From assembly GCA_027486655.1 (NCBI GenBank), contig JAIXOR010000055.1, positions 1-64,000 of the forward strand: DNA of 64,000 nt, given 5' to 3'. This document shows positions 36,701 through 46,600 of this stretch, piece by piece. Numbering within the stretch: the first letter of the stretch is position 1; each line of letters starts with the position of its first letter. This stretch comes from Verrucomicrobiaceae bacterium (lineage in GTDB: Bacteria > Verrucomicrobiota > Verrucomicrobiia > Verrucomicrobiales > Akkermansiaceae). A model generated the notes under the pieces. That model searched no databases and was not told where the DNA came from. It was given only the letters and a program-made list of their open reading frames with translations. A program made the translations under genes and the position numbers.

Positions 36701-37924
36701 GCCGCCGCCCGGGGTGGATGCGAAGCCGTGGGCGAGCGAGATGCCGAGCGCATTGGTCCCTTGCGCCACGGCAGCCGTCACGTCGTGCACCACGTAGGGC
36801 ACGCGCTTGCGGTAGTCGGTGTATTCCGGTGAGAGCTGGGCATCGCCGGCCTTGGTGCCGTTGAGCGTGAGTTCCGACCAACCGACGGTGCTGATGGCAG
36901 CAAGGGCGCGTTTGACGGGTTTGGCGATGGCAAATTCCTTGCGCAGCAGTATGGCGGCGGAGGGGTTGTCCAACAGAGCCGGGGATAGTGCCTGTTGGTA
37001 TTTGCCATCGGTCAGATGGTCCTTGCTCCAACCGGAGCCTTCGTAGCTGTCATTGGCGCTCACCGATTTGTTGAGGGCGACATTGGTCGCGCCGGAGATC
37101 GCTTCGATTTCCGCAAGGGTGAACACGTAGTTCAGTCCCGCGCCGCGTTGCCAGAGCTTGGTGGCGGTGAAGCGGACGTAGCGCGCGTTTGCGGCGGAAG
37201 CGTTGATGGGAACTGCGTTGTTTCCCGGATTGGCGAAGTCAGCAGCCGTTTGATCCGAGATGAGAGTGGAGGTGGAGAAGTCCGCGACATTTGAAACCTC
37301 GACCTTGAAGCGAAGGGGAAACCCGTAGCCCGCGACCCAGCCGCCAGCACCGGGATCGTTGTGATATTGTGGGCGGATCCTTACCGTGTCGAGCGCAACA
37401 CTCGCGCCGAGGTCCACCTGCACCCACTTCACCGCGTCGGTGGTGGCGGATTCGACGGCATATCCTTGTGAGGTCGAGCTGTCCGCGGCACCGATCCACG
37501 ATGCTCCCTGCCAGTCTGACGTTTCTAACAATCCCATCGTCCATGTGGCGGGAGCGCTCCAGTCGGTCGATTGATCCGCCTTGTCCCAGACGCGGACTTT
37601 CCAGTGGAGTTTCTGTTCGGAGGCAAGCGCTGGTCCGGCGTAGCGGATCGCGCGGCATTGGGACGAGTTCACCTTGCCGCTGTCCCAGAGATCGCCGGTG
37701 TCGGCGGCGAGATTGGCATCGGACGATGCGACGAGGATTCGGTAGGCGCTTTGGGATTGGTTTGTCTGGCCGGGTGCCGCCTGGATCTGCCAGGAGAGGC
37801 GTGGCGCCGACGCTTCCACGCCGAGCGGATCGACGCGGTTTTCACAGCGAAGTGTGGAGGGCGTTAGAGCTGAAGCAATCGAAGCAATGAGGACAGTGAA
37901 TGCAAATGGAACGACGATTTTCAT
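33788..37924 (-). CDS. GH78 alpha-L-rhamnosidase with surface-type C-terminal module
   Basis: A secreted inverting alpha-L-rhamnosidase of 1378 residues; typical GH78 enzymes have 900-1100. After the signal peptide (VVPFAFTVLIASIASA), LRCENRVDPLGVEASAPRLS and WKVRVWDKADQSTDWS are the usual N-terminal beta domains. A discoidin-like insertion of about 160 residues follows (AVKWVQVDLGASVALDTVRI). The (alpha/alpha)6 domain has the GH78 signature MDPSREKTGWSQD carrying the expected general acid region, and GVQMETWNGG. After a laminin-like beta domain the protein ends with the module YDSWKAP, DDDQDGHSNFEEYAFG, TFTYTRRKR, RLFVRISAQST, otherwise found on the repeat-type surface proteins. The ATG at 37924 was chosen for the signal peptide. 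Confidence 0.93.
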   Translation of the reverse strand: MKIVVPFAFTVLIASIASALTPSTLRCENRVDPLGVEASAPRLSWQIQAAPGQTNQSQSAYRILVASSDANLAADTGDLWDSGKVNSSQCRAIRYAGPALASEQKLHWKVRVWDKADQSTDWSAPATWTMGLLETSDWQGASWIGAADSSTSQGYAVESATTDAVKWVQVDLGASVALDTVRIRPQYHNDPGAGGWVAGYGFPLRFKVEVSNVADFSTSTLISDQTAADFANPGNNAVPINASAANARYVRFTATKLWQRGAGLNYVFTLAEIEAISGATNVALNKSVSANDSYEGSGWSKDHLTDGKYQQALSPALLDNPSAAILLRKEFAIAKPVKRALAAISTVGWSELTLNGTKAGDAQLSPEYTDYRKRVPYVVHDVTAAVAQGTNALGISLAHGFASTPGGGYLGWYGKAAPPRVLFRLLVEFTDGTSQTVVSDGSWKWNIGENTFNDLWVGEKIDKRLAKNGWNLTGYPDAAWFATNILQNPGGTLFARTVAPVRVLETASPTSINGNLFHFDHLATGWLRLKTSGSAGQTVSVLQRGDFSSAFGQTAYPEGPQVGMQCTLSGSGEETFEPKWYFHTISKTVRVEGLTQPPTPDTLTRVSVGIDLPRVGNFECSNAFLNQQYQTLLRTQRNYNFDYPMDPSREKTGWSQDVMGMIHTSVYDFDSEEFYWNWWKSMRDTQQANGYLDPVMPQIDIAVPGYNGPWWAGMIVYTPWHLYHYYGDRKYIEEAYPAMKLFMDHLATRADADKVISWGLGDWIEVGSISNPTRTAVPITSTCAYYLYATILQRSAELLGNTSDAATYAALATEIKDGFNRRFLNASTGQVGSVADTQTAQILPLYLGMIPEDKKQLVLDRLVANIGERDEHVSTGFVGTIHLLLGLPDLGQAELTHRMVMQQDYPGWNTLVQNGVQMETWNGGQVQMPSLGGPIGAYLYQILGGIRPAEPGFKKVLIKPAMVGDLTFVNTHHDGPYGRITSNWRKENDQFILNAVIPPNSTATVVLPNGTSHEVGSGSYQWTMALPVPPRTSQLLLEDDFDSVSESTAGFNTTLAADQQGTLAPVSYTVTTAGQDWQAQHGNTAAMLLVGDAGYGATAALNQDFSTPANAFDLPLSIQMDARVTDTTVPGCWSSIGIGSAKNIIANDGRIRFGILPILNGSMQVWINGIRQLPDTSHAGNTFRIVLSNTAGTGSAFNGNGSKAKLYDGTTLVGTYPLPQLGSGEGYLSFSANPYNGSWNITRIDNLSITLVSDYDSWKAPINLSGGPNDDDDQDGHSNFEEYAFGQNPQGGDSTNPYLDFPAPSTGTFTYTRRKRTLSGLIFTVSTSTNLTDWTPDSGALQTTAAIPGTDNESVEVTLSPALLSETRLFVRISAQST

Positions 37925-38010
37925 CGATTGGCTTGAACGGATGTTGAAACAGCTGCGTGAGGATTGCATGGAACCTTGGGGAAACAACGAGAAGGGCGGC
38001 GAGCGGAAAC

Positions 38011-38055
38011 CCAATACCGCGCGCCGCCCCGGGATTTGCCCCTCCAGAGGCAAAG
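38011..38055 (-). promoter_or_regulatory. Element B, copy 2 (GH78 gene)
   Basis: CTTTGCCTCTGGAGGGGC on the minus strand (38055-38038), 19 bp, then GGTATTGG (38018-38011) followed by GTTTCC. The GH78 start at 37924 lies 86 bp further on. Confidence 0.65.
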
Positions 38056-38078
38056 GCTTTCATTGAACGATTCAGTTT

Positions 38079-39998
38079 TCAATGCGACCGCCTGCGGCGG
38101 AGAAGACCAAGCATTCCCAATCCGCCGAGGAGGGCTGCTCCGGGTTCGGGGACGACAGTGATGGAGCCTGTAGTCGCCAGATCGTTCTGCCACATTAGGC
38201 CGCCGATGAGCGTTGGAAGATTGACGGAGGAAAAGCTGTCCGAGAATCCCAACGTGGCGTCAAACAGGTTGAAGGTCATGCCCATGGTGAAACTGGACGC
38301 ATCGCCGCCGTAGAGCACGTTCAGGATGCCGCCGTAGGAAATCGCTCCAGTCACGTTGGCGAAGTCCGCCGCGCGGTTGAGGCCGACGCCCAGGGTGGGA
38401 TCGATCTCGAAGTCGGAGGTGCCGTTGAGGTCGAGCGTGCCGAGCACATTGATGGTGCCGATGGAGTTGCCCGGAGCGAAGATGCCGTTGACGGTGGTTG
38501 TGCCCACGGTTCCGGTGCCTTTGAGGGTGGCTCCGCTGTCCACCGTGGTCAGGCTGCTGGTGGAGATGTTGCCGTTGACGACGAGCGTGCCTGCGGAAAC
38601 GGTGGTCGCGCCGTTGTAGGAGTTGTTGCCCGCGAGCACCATCGTGCCGGCTCCGGTTTTGACAAGGGCCGAGGCGGGAACCCACCAGACTTCCGGGGAT
38701 TGGTCGCTGAGATCGGCATTCACCTGGAGATCAACGGACGCCGAGCCGTCGGCGACGTTGAAGGTGTGGTTGGCACCATTGTCCGCACGCAGCACCCATG
38801 ATCCGTTGATCGTGTTGGTGCTATTGCCCGAAGAGCTGAATCCCAGCAATCCGTCGCCGTTCCATTGCCCGGAACCTGAAATCGTGCCGCCATGATTCAA
38901 GCCCACCGTCATGTAAGCGCCGAAACCAACGTGCGCGCCGCTTGCCGCGTTGAAAGTGCCGCCATTGATGGTGAGGCTTGTAGGAGCGTTATTCCAACCG
39001 AAGCCGGTGCCGTCGCCGCCGGTGATCGCCAGGGTGGCTCCGGAATTCACCGTGATCGCGCCGCGGAGGTGTCCCCAGCCGCCGGTGGCTCCAGCCAATT
39101 CGAGCGTGCCTTGGTTGACTGTCGTTCCGCCGGTGTATGCGTTGTAGGTCGAGAGTGTCAGCGTGCCCGCACCGGATTTGGTGAGAGTGCCGGCTCCGCC
39201 GTAATCCTGCATCTGCTTGGTAATCGTGATGTTGAATCCGTTGGTGTTGATGTTGGCTCCGCCCGTACCGACACCGACGTTGTTGCGGTTACCCCAGCCA
39301 GGATCCCACGTCTGGATGAAGTCGCTGCTGTTCGCCGAGGCGATGAGTGTTCCGCCGCTCAGGACAACACCGTCAGACGGGAGTCCCGTCCAACTTGCCG
39401 AGGTGGTCCTGATGTATGGAGTGGAGAGCGAGCCACCGAAGAGGACGACGCTCATCGTGTTGCCACCGTTGATGGAGTCATCGATGCCATTGCTGATCGT
39501 CACGTTGCCACCGCTGACAAGCAGACGTCCCCAGGAGCCTGCGGAGAGGACGCGATTGGCGGTGAACGTGCCGCCGGTGATTTCCACGACGCGGCGTGCG
39601 ATCTTGAGGTCACCGGTGACGCTCACGTTATTCGAGAAGGAAAGCGTTGGTCCGCCGGGGCCGTTATTGCCGTCCGCCTGGGCCAATAAATCGCCTGAAA
39701 CAGCGAGTGCCGAGCCGGAGAATGAGCCCGAGGTGTTGGCGTTACCAAGGCCGAAAGTGAAGTTGCCGGCGCTGATCGCCTGGGTGAGATTGATCGCGCC
39801 AGTGCTGGTGTTGAAGATCGCGCTGTCGGGCGTGCCGTTATTCCAGGTGGAGCCGTTCCAGTTGGAGTCGGTGGTGTTCCAGTTGCTGTTGATCGCTCCA
39901 TCCCAAGTGAGATTCGCGGCTTGGACGGAGATGGGGAGGGCCAGGGCGGCGGTGAGGAGGGAGGAGAAACCGACGAATGGATTGATACGGGATTTCAT
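38079..39998 (-). CDS. Beta-strand-repeat surface protein with PEP-CTERM tail
   Basis: A 639-residue secreted protein (signal SLLTAALALPISVQA). The N-terminal 300 residues are almost the same as in the next upstream gene (SGDLLAQADGNNGPGGP, KIARRVVEITGGTFTANRVL, NGIDDSINGGNTMSVVLFGG). These are followed by beta-strand repeats (TLTKSGAGTLTLSTYNAYTG) and one NWQW-type cassette. The tail is PEP-CTERM: VVPEPGAALLGGLG, then LLRRRRSH. Exosortase-dependent surface display is expected. Promoter element A is 63 bp upstream of its ATG; an AAAACCCC sequence, not a Shine-Dalgarno, precedes the ATG. Confidence 0.92.
   Translation of the reverse strand: MKSRINPFVGFSSLLTAALALPISVQAANLTWDGAINSNWNTTDSNWNGSTWNNGTPDSAIFNTSTGAINLTQAISAGNFTFGLGNANTSGSFSGSALAVSGDLLAQADGNNGPGGPTLSFSNNVSVTGDLKIARRVVEITGGTFTANRVLSAGSWGRLLVSGGNVTISNGIDDSINGGNTMSVVLFGGSLSTPYIRTTSASWTGLPSDGVVLSGGTLIASANSSDFIQTWDPGWGNRNNVGVGTGGANINTNGFNITITKQMQDYGGAGTLTKSGAGTLTLSTYNAYTGGTTVNQGTLELAGATGGWGHLRGAITVNSGATLAITGGDGTGFGWNNAPTSLTINGGTFNAASGAHVGFGAYMTVGLNHGGTISGSGQWNGDGLLGFSSSGNSTNTINGSWVLRADNGANHTFNVADGSASVDLQVNADLSDQSPEVWWVPASALVKTGAGTMVLAGNNSYNGATTVSAGTLVVNGNISTSSLTTVDSGATLKGTGTVGTTTVNGIFAPGNSIGTINVLGTLDLNGTSDFEIDPTLGVGLNRAADFANVTGAISYGGILNVLYGGDASSFTMGMTFNLFDATLGFSDSFSSVNLPTLIGGLMWQNDLATTGSITVVPEPGAALLGGLGMLGLLRRRRSH
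38582..39021 (-). repeat. NWQW-type cassette
   Basis: About 145 codons: GDGTGFGWNN, HVGFGAY, QWNGDGLLGFSSSG, NHTFNVADGS, SPEVWWVPAS, ending TKTGAGTM-like. Related copies lie at 40843, 44648 and 47965. Boundaries are approximate. Confidence 0.75.
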
Positions 39999-40034
39999 GG
40001 GGTTTTGTCTATGTGGGGCGGCAATAACGGGTGG

Positions 40035-40080
40035 AGATTAGCGGATCGTGTGGTTCCGCCTACCCGTTAAAATGTGCGGG
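40035..40080 (-). promoter_or_regulatory. Element A promoter, copy 2
   Basis: CCCGCACATTTTAACGGGTA (40080-40061, minus), 18 bp, GCTAATCT (40042-40035). The ATG at 39998 is 36 bp beyond the -10-like box. Confidence 0.82.
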
Positions 40081-40093
40081 GTGGCGCGCGAGA

Positions 40094-40117
40094 AGCGCCG
40101 AGCTGGGGCTCGGCGCT
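40094..40117. terminator. REP-like hairpin, possible terminator
   Basis: Perfect 10-bp stem AGCGCCGAGC/GCTCGGCGCT with loop TGGG, 20 bp after the stop of the upstream surface-protein gene and just before element A. No T-run, so termination is uncertain. A near-identical hairpin lies at 57379. Confidence 0.55.
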
Positions 40118-40136
40118 CCCGGGGCGCTCCGAGGGA

Positions 40137-43100
40137 TTAGTTGGCGCGGACTTGGATGAAGAGTTTCGGGTTCGTGAGAAGGGCCGGGCTGATCGTGACC
40201 GGAACGGTTTCCACTTCTCCATTGAGGGTGGGAGTTCCTTGGATCGCGCCGGTGTCCTCAGACCAAACAGCGAGGTCGGTGGAATACCAGACCGAGTAGC
40301 TCAGACCAGTGAGCGCCTGCTGGCGGCGGGTGTAGCTGAATGTGCCGGTGGATTTATCGAGGGGAACGGCGATGGGGTTGACGGAGGAACCTCCGGTCGG
40401 ATCGGTTCCAAAGGCATACTCCTCGTGGTTGGTGAGGCCGTCGTTGTCATCGTCATCGTTCTCGCCGCCGGTCACGCCGTTGGCGGTCTTCCAAGTGTCG
40501 TAGTCGGTGGCGGCATTGACGTAGGCGAGTTTGCCATCGGCTTCAGTGAAGACCCACTCGGCACCGGTGACCGCGAGTTTCCAGGTGCCGACGGGCCCTT
40601 CGATGAAGGTTCCGATGTTGCTGGTGACTCCGGCGGTAGCCGAGAGGTCCGGAGCGGTGGTGAAGCTGGCGAGGTTGAATAGGTTCCAGACATTGCCGCC
40701 GGTGGCGTCTGCCGCGCCGAGGTCGAGATCGACGGTGCCGAGGAAGGACAGCGTGCCGGTGCCGCTTCCGGAGACGGAGTTGGTGGCGCCATTGGTGGTG
40801 GGGCGGAAGCGCAGGTTGCTGGTGGCGGTGACATTGAGCGCGCCGTCGGCAACCACGGTATTGCCGTCATACGTGTTGGTGCCATTGAGGACCATCGTGC
40901 CCGTACCCGACTTGGTGAGACCGGAGGCAGGAACCCACCAGACCGCCGGCCATTGGTCGGTGAGGTTGGCGTTGATCTGGAGATCGGTGGCTGCCGCTCC
41001 GTCGTCCACGGTGAAGGTGTGATTGGCCCCGGCGTCGCCGCGGAGGGTGACGGAACCCGCGCCAATGGTGTTGGTGCTGTCGCCGTAGCTGGAGAACGCG
41101 AGCATGCCATCGCCGTTCCATTGCCAGTTGCCGAGAACAGTCCCGCCGTTATCGAGAGTCATGGTGGCGAAGGAGCCGAAGCCGAGGTGGGCACCGCTGA
41201 CGGCATTGATCGTTCCTCCATCGACGACGGTTGAAGTGACCGGAGCGTTCCAGCCGAAACCTGTGCCGTCTCCGCCGGTGATCGAAACAGTGGCACCAGC
41301 CGCGATGTTGAGAGCACCGCTGATTTGGGAGTTGCCACTGTTTCCGCCTGAGAGTTCGAGAGTTCCGGCAGTGACGGTGGTGCCACCGGTGTAGGATTTG
41401 ATTCCGGTGAGGACGAGTTTGCCCGTGCCCGTCTTTTCCATGCCGAAGGTGCCGCCCAGGTTGGCGGCGATGGTGGCGGTGCGGCCGCTGGTGACACTGA
41501 TAAGTGGCTGGATGGCGGATGAATCCAGTGACAACGTGCCAGAGCCGTCCAGCGTGTAGTCGGAAACCGAGAAGGCGAGACTGCCGATCTTGCGGTTGGA
41601 ATCCACGGTGACGGTGACCCCGGTGGCGGCATTGAAGGTGGCGATGGCATCATAGCCGACTGCGACGGTGTTGCCCGCCCAATTGGCCGCATCACTCCAG
41701 TTGCCATTGACAAGGGAGGTCCATGTGCCGTTTGCGCCGGCGATCACCAGAGAGCCGGTTCCGGTGAAGAAGGAGCCGTAAGTCGGGTGGCTGGAGTTGT
41801 AGATGCCAGCGGGCAGCGGGCCGCTCCCATCAATAAAAAGACTGCCAACCGTGTCGCTGCCTGTGAAACCCAGATTTGTAATGGCTCCGCTGGCGATGAC
41901 AACGCTGGCGGTATCATCAAGAATCGGCTGGGATACAGAGAGTGTGGCACCCGTGTTCACGGTGATGCTGGGGCTGGAGAAACCCGCGCCTGAAATCACC
42001 AGCGTGCCGCCATTCACAGTCGTGGCTCCGGTGTAAGTATTGTTGCCGGAAAGTTCCATCGTTCCAGGGCCGGTCTTGGTGATGCTGCGTCCGCCTGAAG
42101 CCTCGGTGACGGCCGCACTGACGAGCAGGTCGGTGGCCGCCGCACCGTCGGCGACGTTGAAGGTGATGCCGGGCGCGCCGCCGTCGGCACGCATGCGGAT
42201 GCGACCGCCGATGGTGGCAGTGTCCGCGCTGGCGTTGGTGGTGACATCGGCGTTGATCCACTCCATTTGTGGGCCGTTCGCGTTGCTCGTGCCATTGTTG
42301 CTGGCAAGCGTGCCGCCGCTCATGTTGATCCCTCCGGAGAGGTTCCAGACGTGCATGGTGCCCGGGCTGATGACGGTGCCGCCGTTGATTGTGAGGGCGG
42401 TGACCTTGTAGCCATTAATCCAGCCAAGGCCGGTTCCGTCTTCGTTGGCGAAGTTGACCGCAGCACCGCTGTTCACGGTGAGCGGTCCCGCAATGCGGGC
42501 GTAGCCGCCACCCGCTCCGTCAAGCAGCAGGGTGCCTTGGTTCACGGTGGTGCCGCCGGAGTAGTGGTTTGCGTTGGTGTATCTCAGAGTGCCTGCGCCG
42601 GTCTTGGTAATGGTGCCCGCACCACCGTAGTTCTGCATCGACTTGGTGATAGTGATGTCAAAGCCGTTGGTGTCGATGATCGTGCCGCCGGTGCCGACTC
42701 CGATATTGTTGCGGTCGCCCCAATTGAAGGGGGCTTGATAGGTCTGGATGAAATCGTTGCTGGACGCCGTGGCAATGAGCGTGCCGCCGCTCAAGACGAC
42801 ACCGTCGTTCGGGAGACCGGTAAAGCCCGCCGAAGTGGTCTTGATGAAAGGAGTGGAGAGCGAACCGCCGAAGAGAACGACGCTCATCGTGTTGCCACCG
42901 TTGATGGAGTCATCGATGCCGTTGGTGATCGTCACATTGCCTCCGCTGACCAGCAGACGTCCCCAGGAGCCTGCGGATAGGACGCGATTGGCGGTGAACG
43001 TGCCGCCGGTGATCTCCACCACACGGCGTGCAATCTTGAGGTCGCCAGTGACGGTGACGTTGTTCGAGAAGGCAAGATTCGGGCCGCCGGGGCCGTTGTT

Positions 43101-43424
43101 GCCGTCCGCTTGGGCCAGCAGGTCGCCGGAGATGCTCAGTGCGGATCCGGAGAAGGAGCCGGTGAGGTTGGCATTCGGCAGGCCGAAGGTGAAACTGCCG
43201 GCGCTGATGGCCTCAGTGAGGGTGATGGCACCGGTGGAGGTGTTGAAAATAGCGTTTTCACCTGAGGCCCAGGTGGAGCCGGACCAGTTGGAGTCGGTGG
43301 TGTTCCAGTTGCCGGTGGCGGCGCCGTTGTCCCAGGTGAGGTCGGCGGCCTGGGCGGAGACCGTGAGGACAACCGCCGAGAGGAGGGAGGAGAGACGAAG
43401 GAATGGGTTGATTTGGGTTTTCAT
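40137..43424 (-). CDS. Beta-strand-repeat surface protein, LFIQVRA-type tail
   Basis: A 1095-residue secreted protein (signal SLLSAVVLTVSAQA). Its first 300 residues match the 639-residue neighbour (KIARRVVEITGGTFTANRVL is identical). It then has an HIW-type cassette, several beta-strand repeats (MELSGNNTYTGATTVNGGTL) and an NWQW-type cassette. The C-terminus is not PEP-CTERM but the EF-hand-like beta module: YDTWKTANG, DDNDGLTNHEEYAFGTDP, TGTFSYTRR, LFIQVRAN. The two neighbours are thus the same N-terminus with different tails. The ATG at 43424 gives the signal peptide; element A lies 64 bp upstream. Confidence 0.9.
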   Translation of the reverse strand: MKTQINPFLRLSSLLSAVVLTVSAQAADLTWDNGAATGNWNTTDSNWSGSTWASGENAIFNTSTGAITLTEAISAGSFTFGLPNANLTGSFSGSALSISGDLLAQADGNNGPGGPNLAFSNNVTVTGDLKIARRVVEITGGTFTANRVLSAGSWGRLLVSGGNVTITNGIDDSINGGNTMSVVLFGGSLSTPFIKTTSAGFTGLPNDGVVLSGGTLIATASSNDFIQTYQAPFNWGDRNNIGVGTGGTIIDTNGFDITITKSMQNYGGAGTITKTGAGTLRYTNANHYSGGTTVNQGTLLLDGAGGGYARIAGPLTVNSGAAVNFANEDGTGLGWINGYKVTALTINGGTVISPGTMHVWNLSGGINMSGGTLASNNGTSNANGPQMEWINADVTTNASADTATIGGRIRMRADGGAPGITFNVADGAAATDLLVSAAVTEASGGRSITKTGPGTMELSGNNTYTGATTVNGGTLVISGAGFSSPSITVNTGATLSVSQPILDDTASVVIASGAITNLGFTGSDTVGSLFIDGSGPLPAGIYNSSHPTYGSFFTGTGSLVIAGANGTWTSLVNGNWSDAANWAGNTVAVGYDAIATFNAATGVTVTVDSNRKIGSLAFSVSDYTLDGSGTLSLDSSAIQPLISVTSGRTATIAANLGGTFGMEKTGTGKLVLTGIKSYTGGTTVTAGTLELSGGNSGNSQISGALNIAAGATVSITGGDGTGFGWNAPVTSTVVDGGTINAVSGAHLGFGSFATMTLDNGGTVLGNWQWNGDGMLAFSSYGDSTNTIGAGSVTLRGDAGANHTFTVDDGAAATDLQINANLTDQWPAVWWVPASGLTKSGTGTMVLNGTNTYDGNTVVADGALNVTATSNLRFRPTTNGATNSVSGSGTGTLSFLGTVDLDLGAADATGGNVWNLFNLASFTTAPDLSATAGVTSNIGTFIEGPVGTWKLAVTGAEWVFTEADGKLAYVNAATDYDTWKTANGVTGGENDDDDNDGLTNHEEYAFGTDPTGGSSVNPIAVPLDKSTGTFSYTRRQQALTGLSYSVWYSTDLAVWSEDTGAIQGTPTLNGEVETVPVTISPALLTNPKLFIQVRAN
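40843..41275 (-). repeat. NWQW-type cassette
   Basis: About 144 codons: GDGTGFGWNAP, HLGFGSF, NWQWNGDGMLAFSSYGDS, NHTFTVDDGA, WPAVWWVPAS. Boundaries approximate. Confidence 0.75.
42003..42446 (-). repeat. HIW-type cassette
   Basis: About 148 codons: DGTGLGWINGY, MHVWNLSGGINMSGGTL, NGPQMEW, ATIGGRIRMRADGG, FNVADGAAATDLLVSAAVTE. Boundaries approximate. Confidence 0.75.
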
Positions 43425-43461
43425 GGGTTGGGAGATGATCGGTGGCTCCAATTCAAATGAA

Positions 43462-43507
43462 AAACTAGCAGGAAACGTGCTCCGGAATACCCGTTAAAAT
43501 GTGCGGG
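43462..43507 (-). promoter_or_regulatory. Element A promoter, copy 3
   Basis: CCCGCACATTTTAACGGGTA (43507-43488, minus), 18 bp, GCTAGTTT (43469-43462). This copy has the fullest dyad, TACCCG-N10-CGGGTA. The ATG at 43424 is 37 bp beyond the box. Confidence 0.85.
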
Positions 43508-43620
43508 TAAGATTTGACTGAGCCCCCTAGCACCCGAGGCCTGCCGGATGTGAATAGTTGATTTTGAAAGACTAGAGACGTAGGTTAAATCCGGGCATTG
43601 TGACCACGAGCGCGGAATTG

Positions 43621-43636
43621 TCACCCGATCAGGTGA
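43621..43636. promoter_or_regulatory. Palindrome TCACCCGATCAGGTGA
   Basis: A 16-bp element with TCACC/GGTGA arms in the 230-bp gap between two surface-protein genes, about 195 bp upstream of the start at 43424. In the opposite orientation its sequence and flanks match the element at 54057. Possible operator. Confidence 0.45.
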
Positions 43637-43654
43637 ATGATGCCGCTGGGAGGA

Positions 43655-46600
43655 TCAGGGGGACTGGGCGGTGATACGGACGAAGAGCCTCCTACTGGCT
43701 GGCAAGACGGGACTCAGAGTGACCTGCACCGTTTCCGTATCGCCCGAAGTTCCGGTGATGGTCTGGATGGCTGCTGAGTCTTCGGTCCAATTCGTCAGGC
43801 TGGTGGTCGTCCAAATCTTGAACACCAGACCGCTCAGCGAGGACTTGCGGCGCGCGTAGGTGAACATGCCGGTGCCCGCCGATGGATAACTCAGATACGG
43901 GGTCAATGCGGTGCCGTTCTTCGGATTCAGGCCGAAGGCGTATTCCGAGAAATTCGTGAAACCGTCCTGATCGTCGTCGTCATCAAGCCCGCCGGTAAGA
44001 TTGTTGGCGCTCTTCCAGGCATCGTAGTCGGAAACCGGACCGTTGGCGACGGTGAGCGTGCCCGTTCCTGTGATAAAGCCGGCGCTGTTGGTGGAAGAAT
44101 AGACGCCCGGGGATTTGGCGACGCCGCCGAGCCAGAGTTCGTCGATCGTGTCGGTGCCGGTGTAATCGAGGTGAAGGGTGGCACCGCTGGCGACAACCAC
44201 GTCGGCAGCATTGGCGAGGTTGGCATTGTTGGAACCATTGCCGAGGCGTAGCGTGCCGACGTTGACCGTGGTGGGGCCGGTGTAGGTGTTGGTGCTGTTG
44301 ATGTGGAGCGTGCCGTTGCCGACTTTGGTGAGACCGAACGACCCCGCATCTTCATAGAAACCGGTCACGGTCAGGGTGCCGGCATCCACGCCGATGGTCG
44401 TGTTTCCGTCGAAGCAGAATCCCGGCCCGCTGCCACTGCCGCCGTAGGTCAGGGTCAGGGCGTTGTTGCCGGAAAGGCTGCGCAGGGCACCTTGCCCGTC
44501 CACGCCGCTGCCGAGCAGGTGGAGATGTTCACCGAGACTGATTCCACCTTGCAGGGCGAGAGTGGAGCCGTTGCGGATCCAGGTCATGTTCGCGCCACTC
44601 CAACCGCCCGCGCCGAGAGCCGACGAGTGGGCGGCGGTGAGCATGCCGCCCACGATGTCGGTGACACCGTCGTGACTGTTAGACCCGGCGAGGACCGCGT
44701 TGCCCGCGCCGGTCTTGATGAGATTCGAGGCGGCAAGCCACCAAACCTCTGGGTATTGATCGCTCAGGTTCGCATTGATCTGGAGATCGACCGACGCCGC
44801 ACCGTCGGCGACGTTGAAGGTGTGGTTGGCCCCGGCGTCCGATCGAAGGTTGAGGAGGCCGCTGATGGTGTTCGTGGCATCGCCCGAGGATGTGAATCCT
44901 AACAAGCCGTCACCGTTCCATTGCCAGTTACCCGCGATGGCGCCGCCCTGATTCAGGGCCACAGTCGCGTAAGCCCCGAAGCCGAGGTGGGAGCTGCCGG
45001 ACGCGTTCACTGCGCCGCCGTTGATGGTGAGACTGGAAATCGGGTTGTTCCATCCGAAGCCGGTGCCGTCGCCTCCGGAGAGAGCGATCACGCCTCCGGA
45101 GTTCACGGTGACGTGACCGCTGACCAAGCTGTTTCCGCCCGAAGCCCCGGCCAGTTCGAGCGTGCCCTCGTTCACCGCGGTGCCGCCGATGTGGGAGTTG
45201 ATGTTGGTGAGTTTCAACGTGCCGCTTCCGATCTTGGTCAGCGTGCTGGAGCCCGCGATGCTGGAGCCGATGGTGGCCGTGACGCCCGAGCCGCTCACTT
45301 GCAGGTTGGAGCTGCCCAAGGTGGTGGCGAGTGTAAGCGTGTTGCCGGTGAGCGTGTAGTCGGAGTTGGCGAAGCTCAGGCCGCCGAGCGTGCGGTTGCC
45401 ATCGAGCGTGACGGTCACGCCGGTGGCTTGCGCGAAGGTGGCTGTGGCGTCGGCACCATCGGCCACCATGGAGTTCTGCCAGTTGCCAGCCGTGCTCCAG
45501 TTGCCGTTGGTCAGGCTGGTCCAGACGCCATTTCCAAGGACCGCGCCTTCGGTGACGATCAGGCTGCCCGATCCGGTGATGAATGAGGACGCGCTGGTGT
45601 AGGTGCCTGCCGGCTGCATGACGCCGTTGTTGAAAAGCTGGCGCACGGTTTCGGCGACTCCGCTGGCGAGGGTGAGCTTGCCGGTTCCTGTTAGGAAAAA
45701 AAGCGCCGTGTCGGCAATGGCACCGGCGGTGTTGCGGATCTCGCAGGTGGCGCCGGTGCCGACGATTAGGTTTCCACTGCCGAGCGTCCCGGCGGTTTCG
45801 GCGACGAGCGTGCCTGCGTTGACGGTGGTGGCACCGCTCTGGTTGTTAGAGCCGGTCAGCGTCAATTTTCCGGCACCGGACTTGGTGATGCCGAGAACCG
45901 GCGACGCTTCGGTGATCGCCGCGCTGACGAGCAGGTCGGTGGCCGCCGCGCCGTCGGCGACGTTGAAACTCACGGCCGTATAGCCCGCATCCCCACGAAT
46001 ACGGATGCGACCGCCGATGGTCGCGGTGTCGGCACTGGCGAGGGTGGTGACGGAGCTGCGGTTCCATTCGAGCTGCGGGCCGTTCGGGTTGCTGGTGCCG
46101 TTGTTGGATTGCAGCGTGCCGCCGCTCATGGTGATGCCGCCGGGGATGTTCCAGATGTGGCTGATGCCGCTGCTGGTGAGCGTGCCGCCGTTGATGACGA
46201 CCGAGGAAATCTGGTCGAGCCAACCGAGCCCGGTGCCGTCGCCGGTGGTTTCCACGGTGGCTCCGGCGTTGACGGTCAGCGCGCCGCGAAGGCAGCCGGT
46301 GCCCGAGTTCGCGAATAGCACGAGCTTGCCGCCATTGACCGCGGTGCCGCCGGTGTGGGTGTTGTTCGCCGCGAGGATGAGCGTGCCGCTTCCGGAATGA
46401 AGCAGGTGGCCGCCGCCGCTGACGACACCATTGAGTTGGACCGAGTTTCCGCTGAACTCGAGTTCCGCGCCGGAAGCGATGTCGAAGTTGCCGTCGTAGC
46501 CATGCAATTCGGAAGACGAGACAATTCCCATGTCCTGACGCATCGCCGAGACGATCTTCACGTGGCGCATGAACTGAACAGCACCGCTTTCGTCATCGTA

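Noticed and set aside
37925..38053. N-terminal extension of the GH78 gene beginning MPLEGQ
   Set aside because: 'MPLEG' is element B in translation; the signal peptide begins at 37924.
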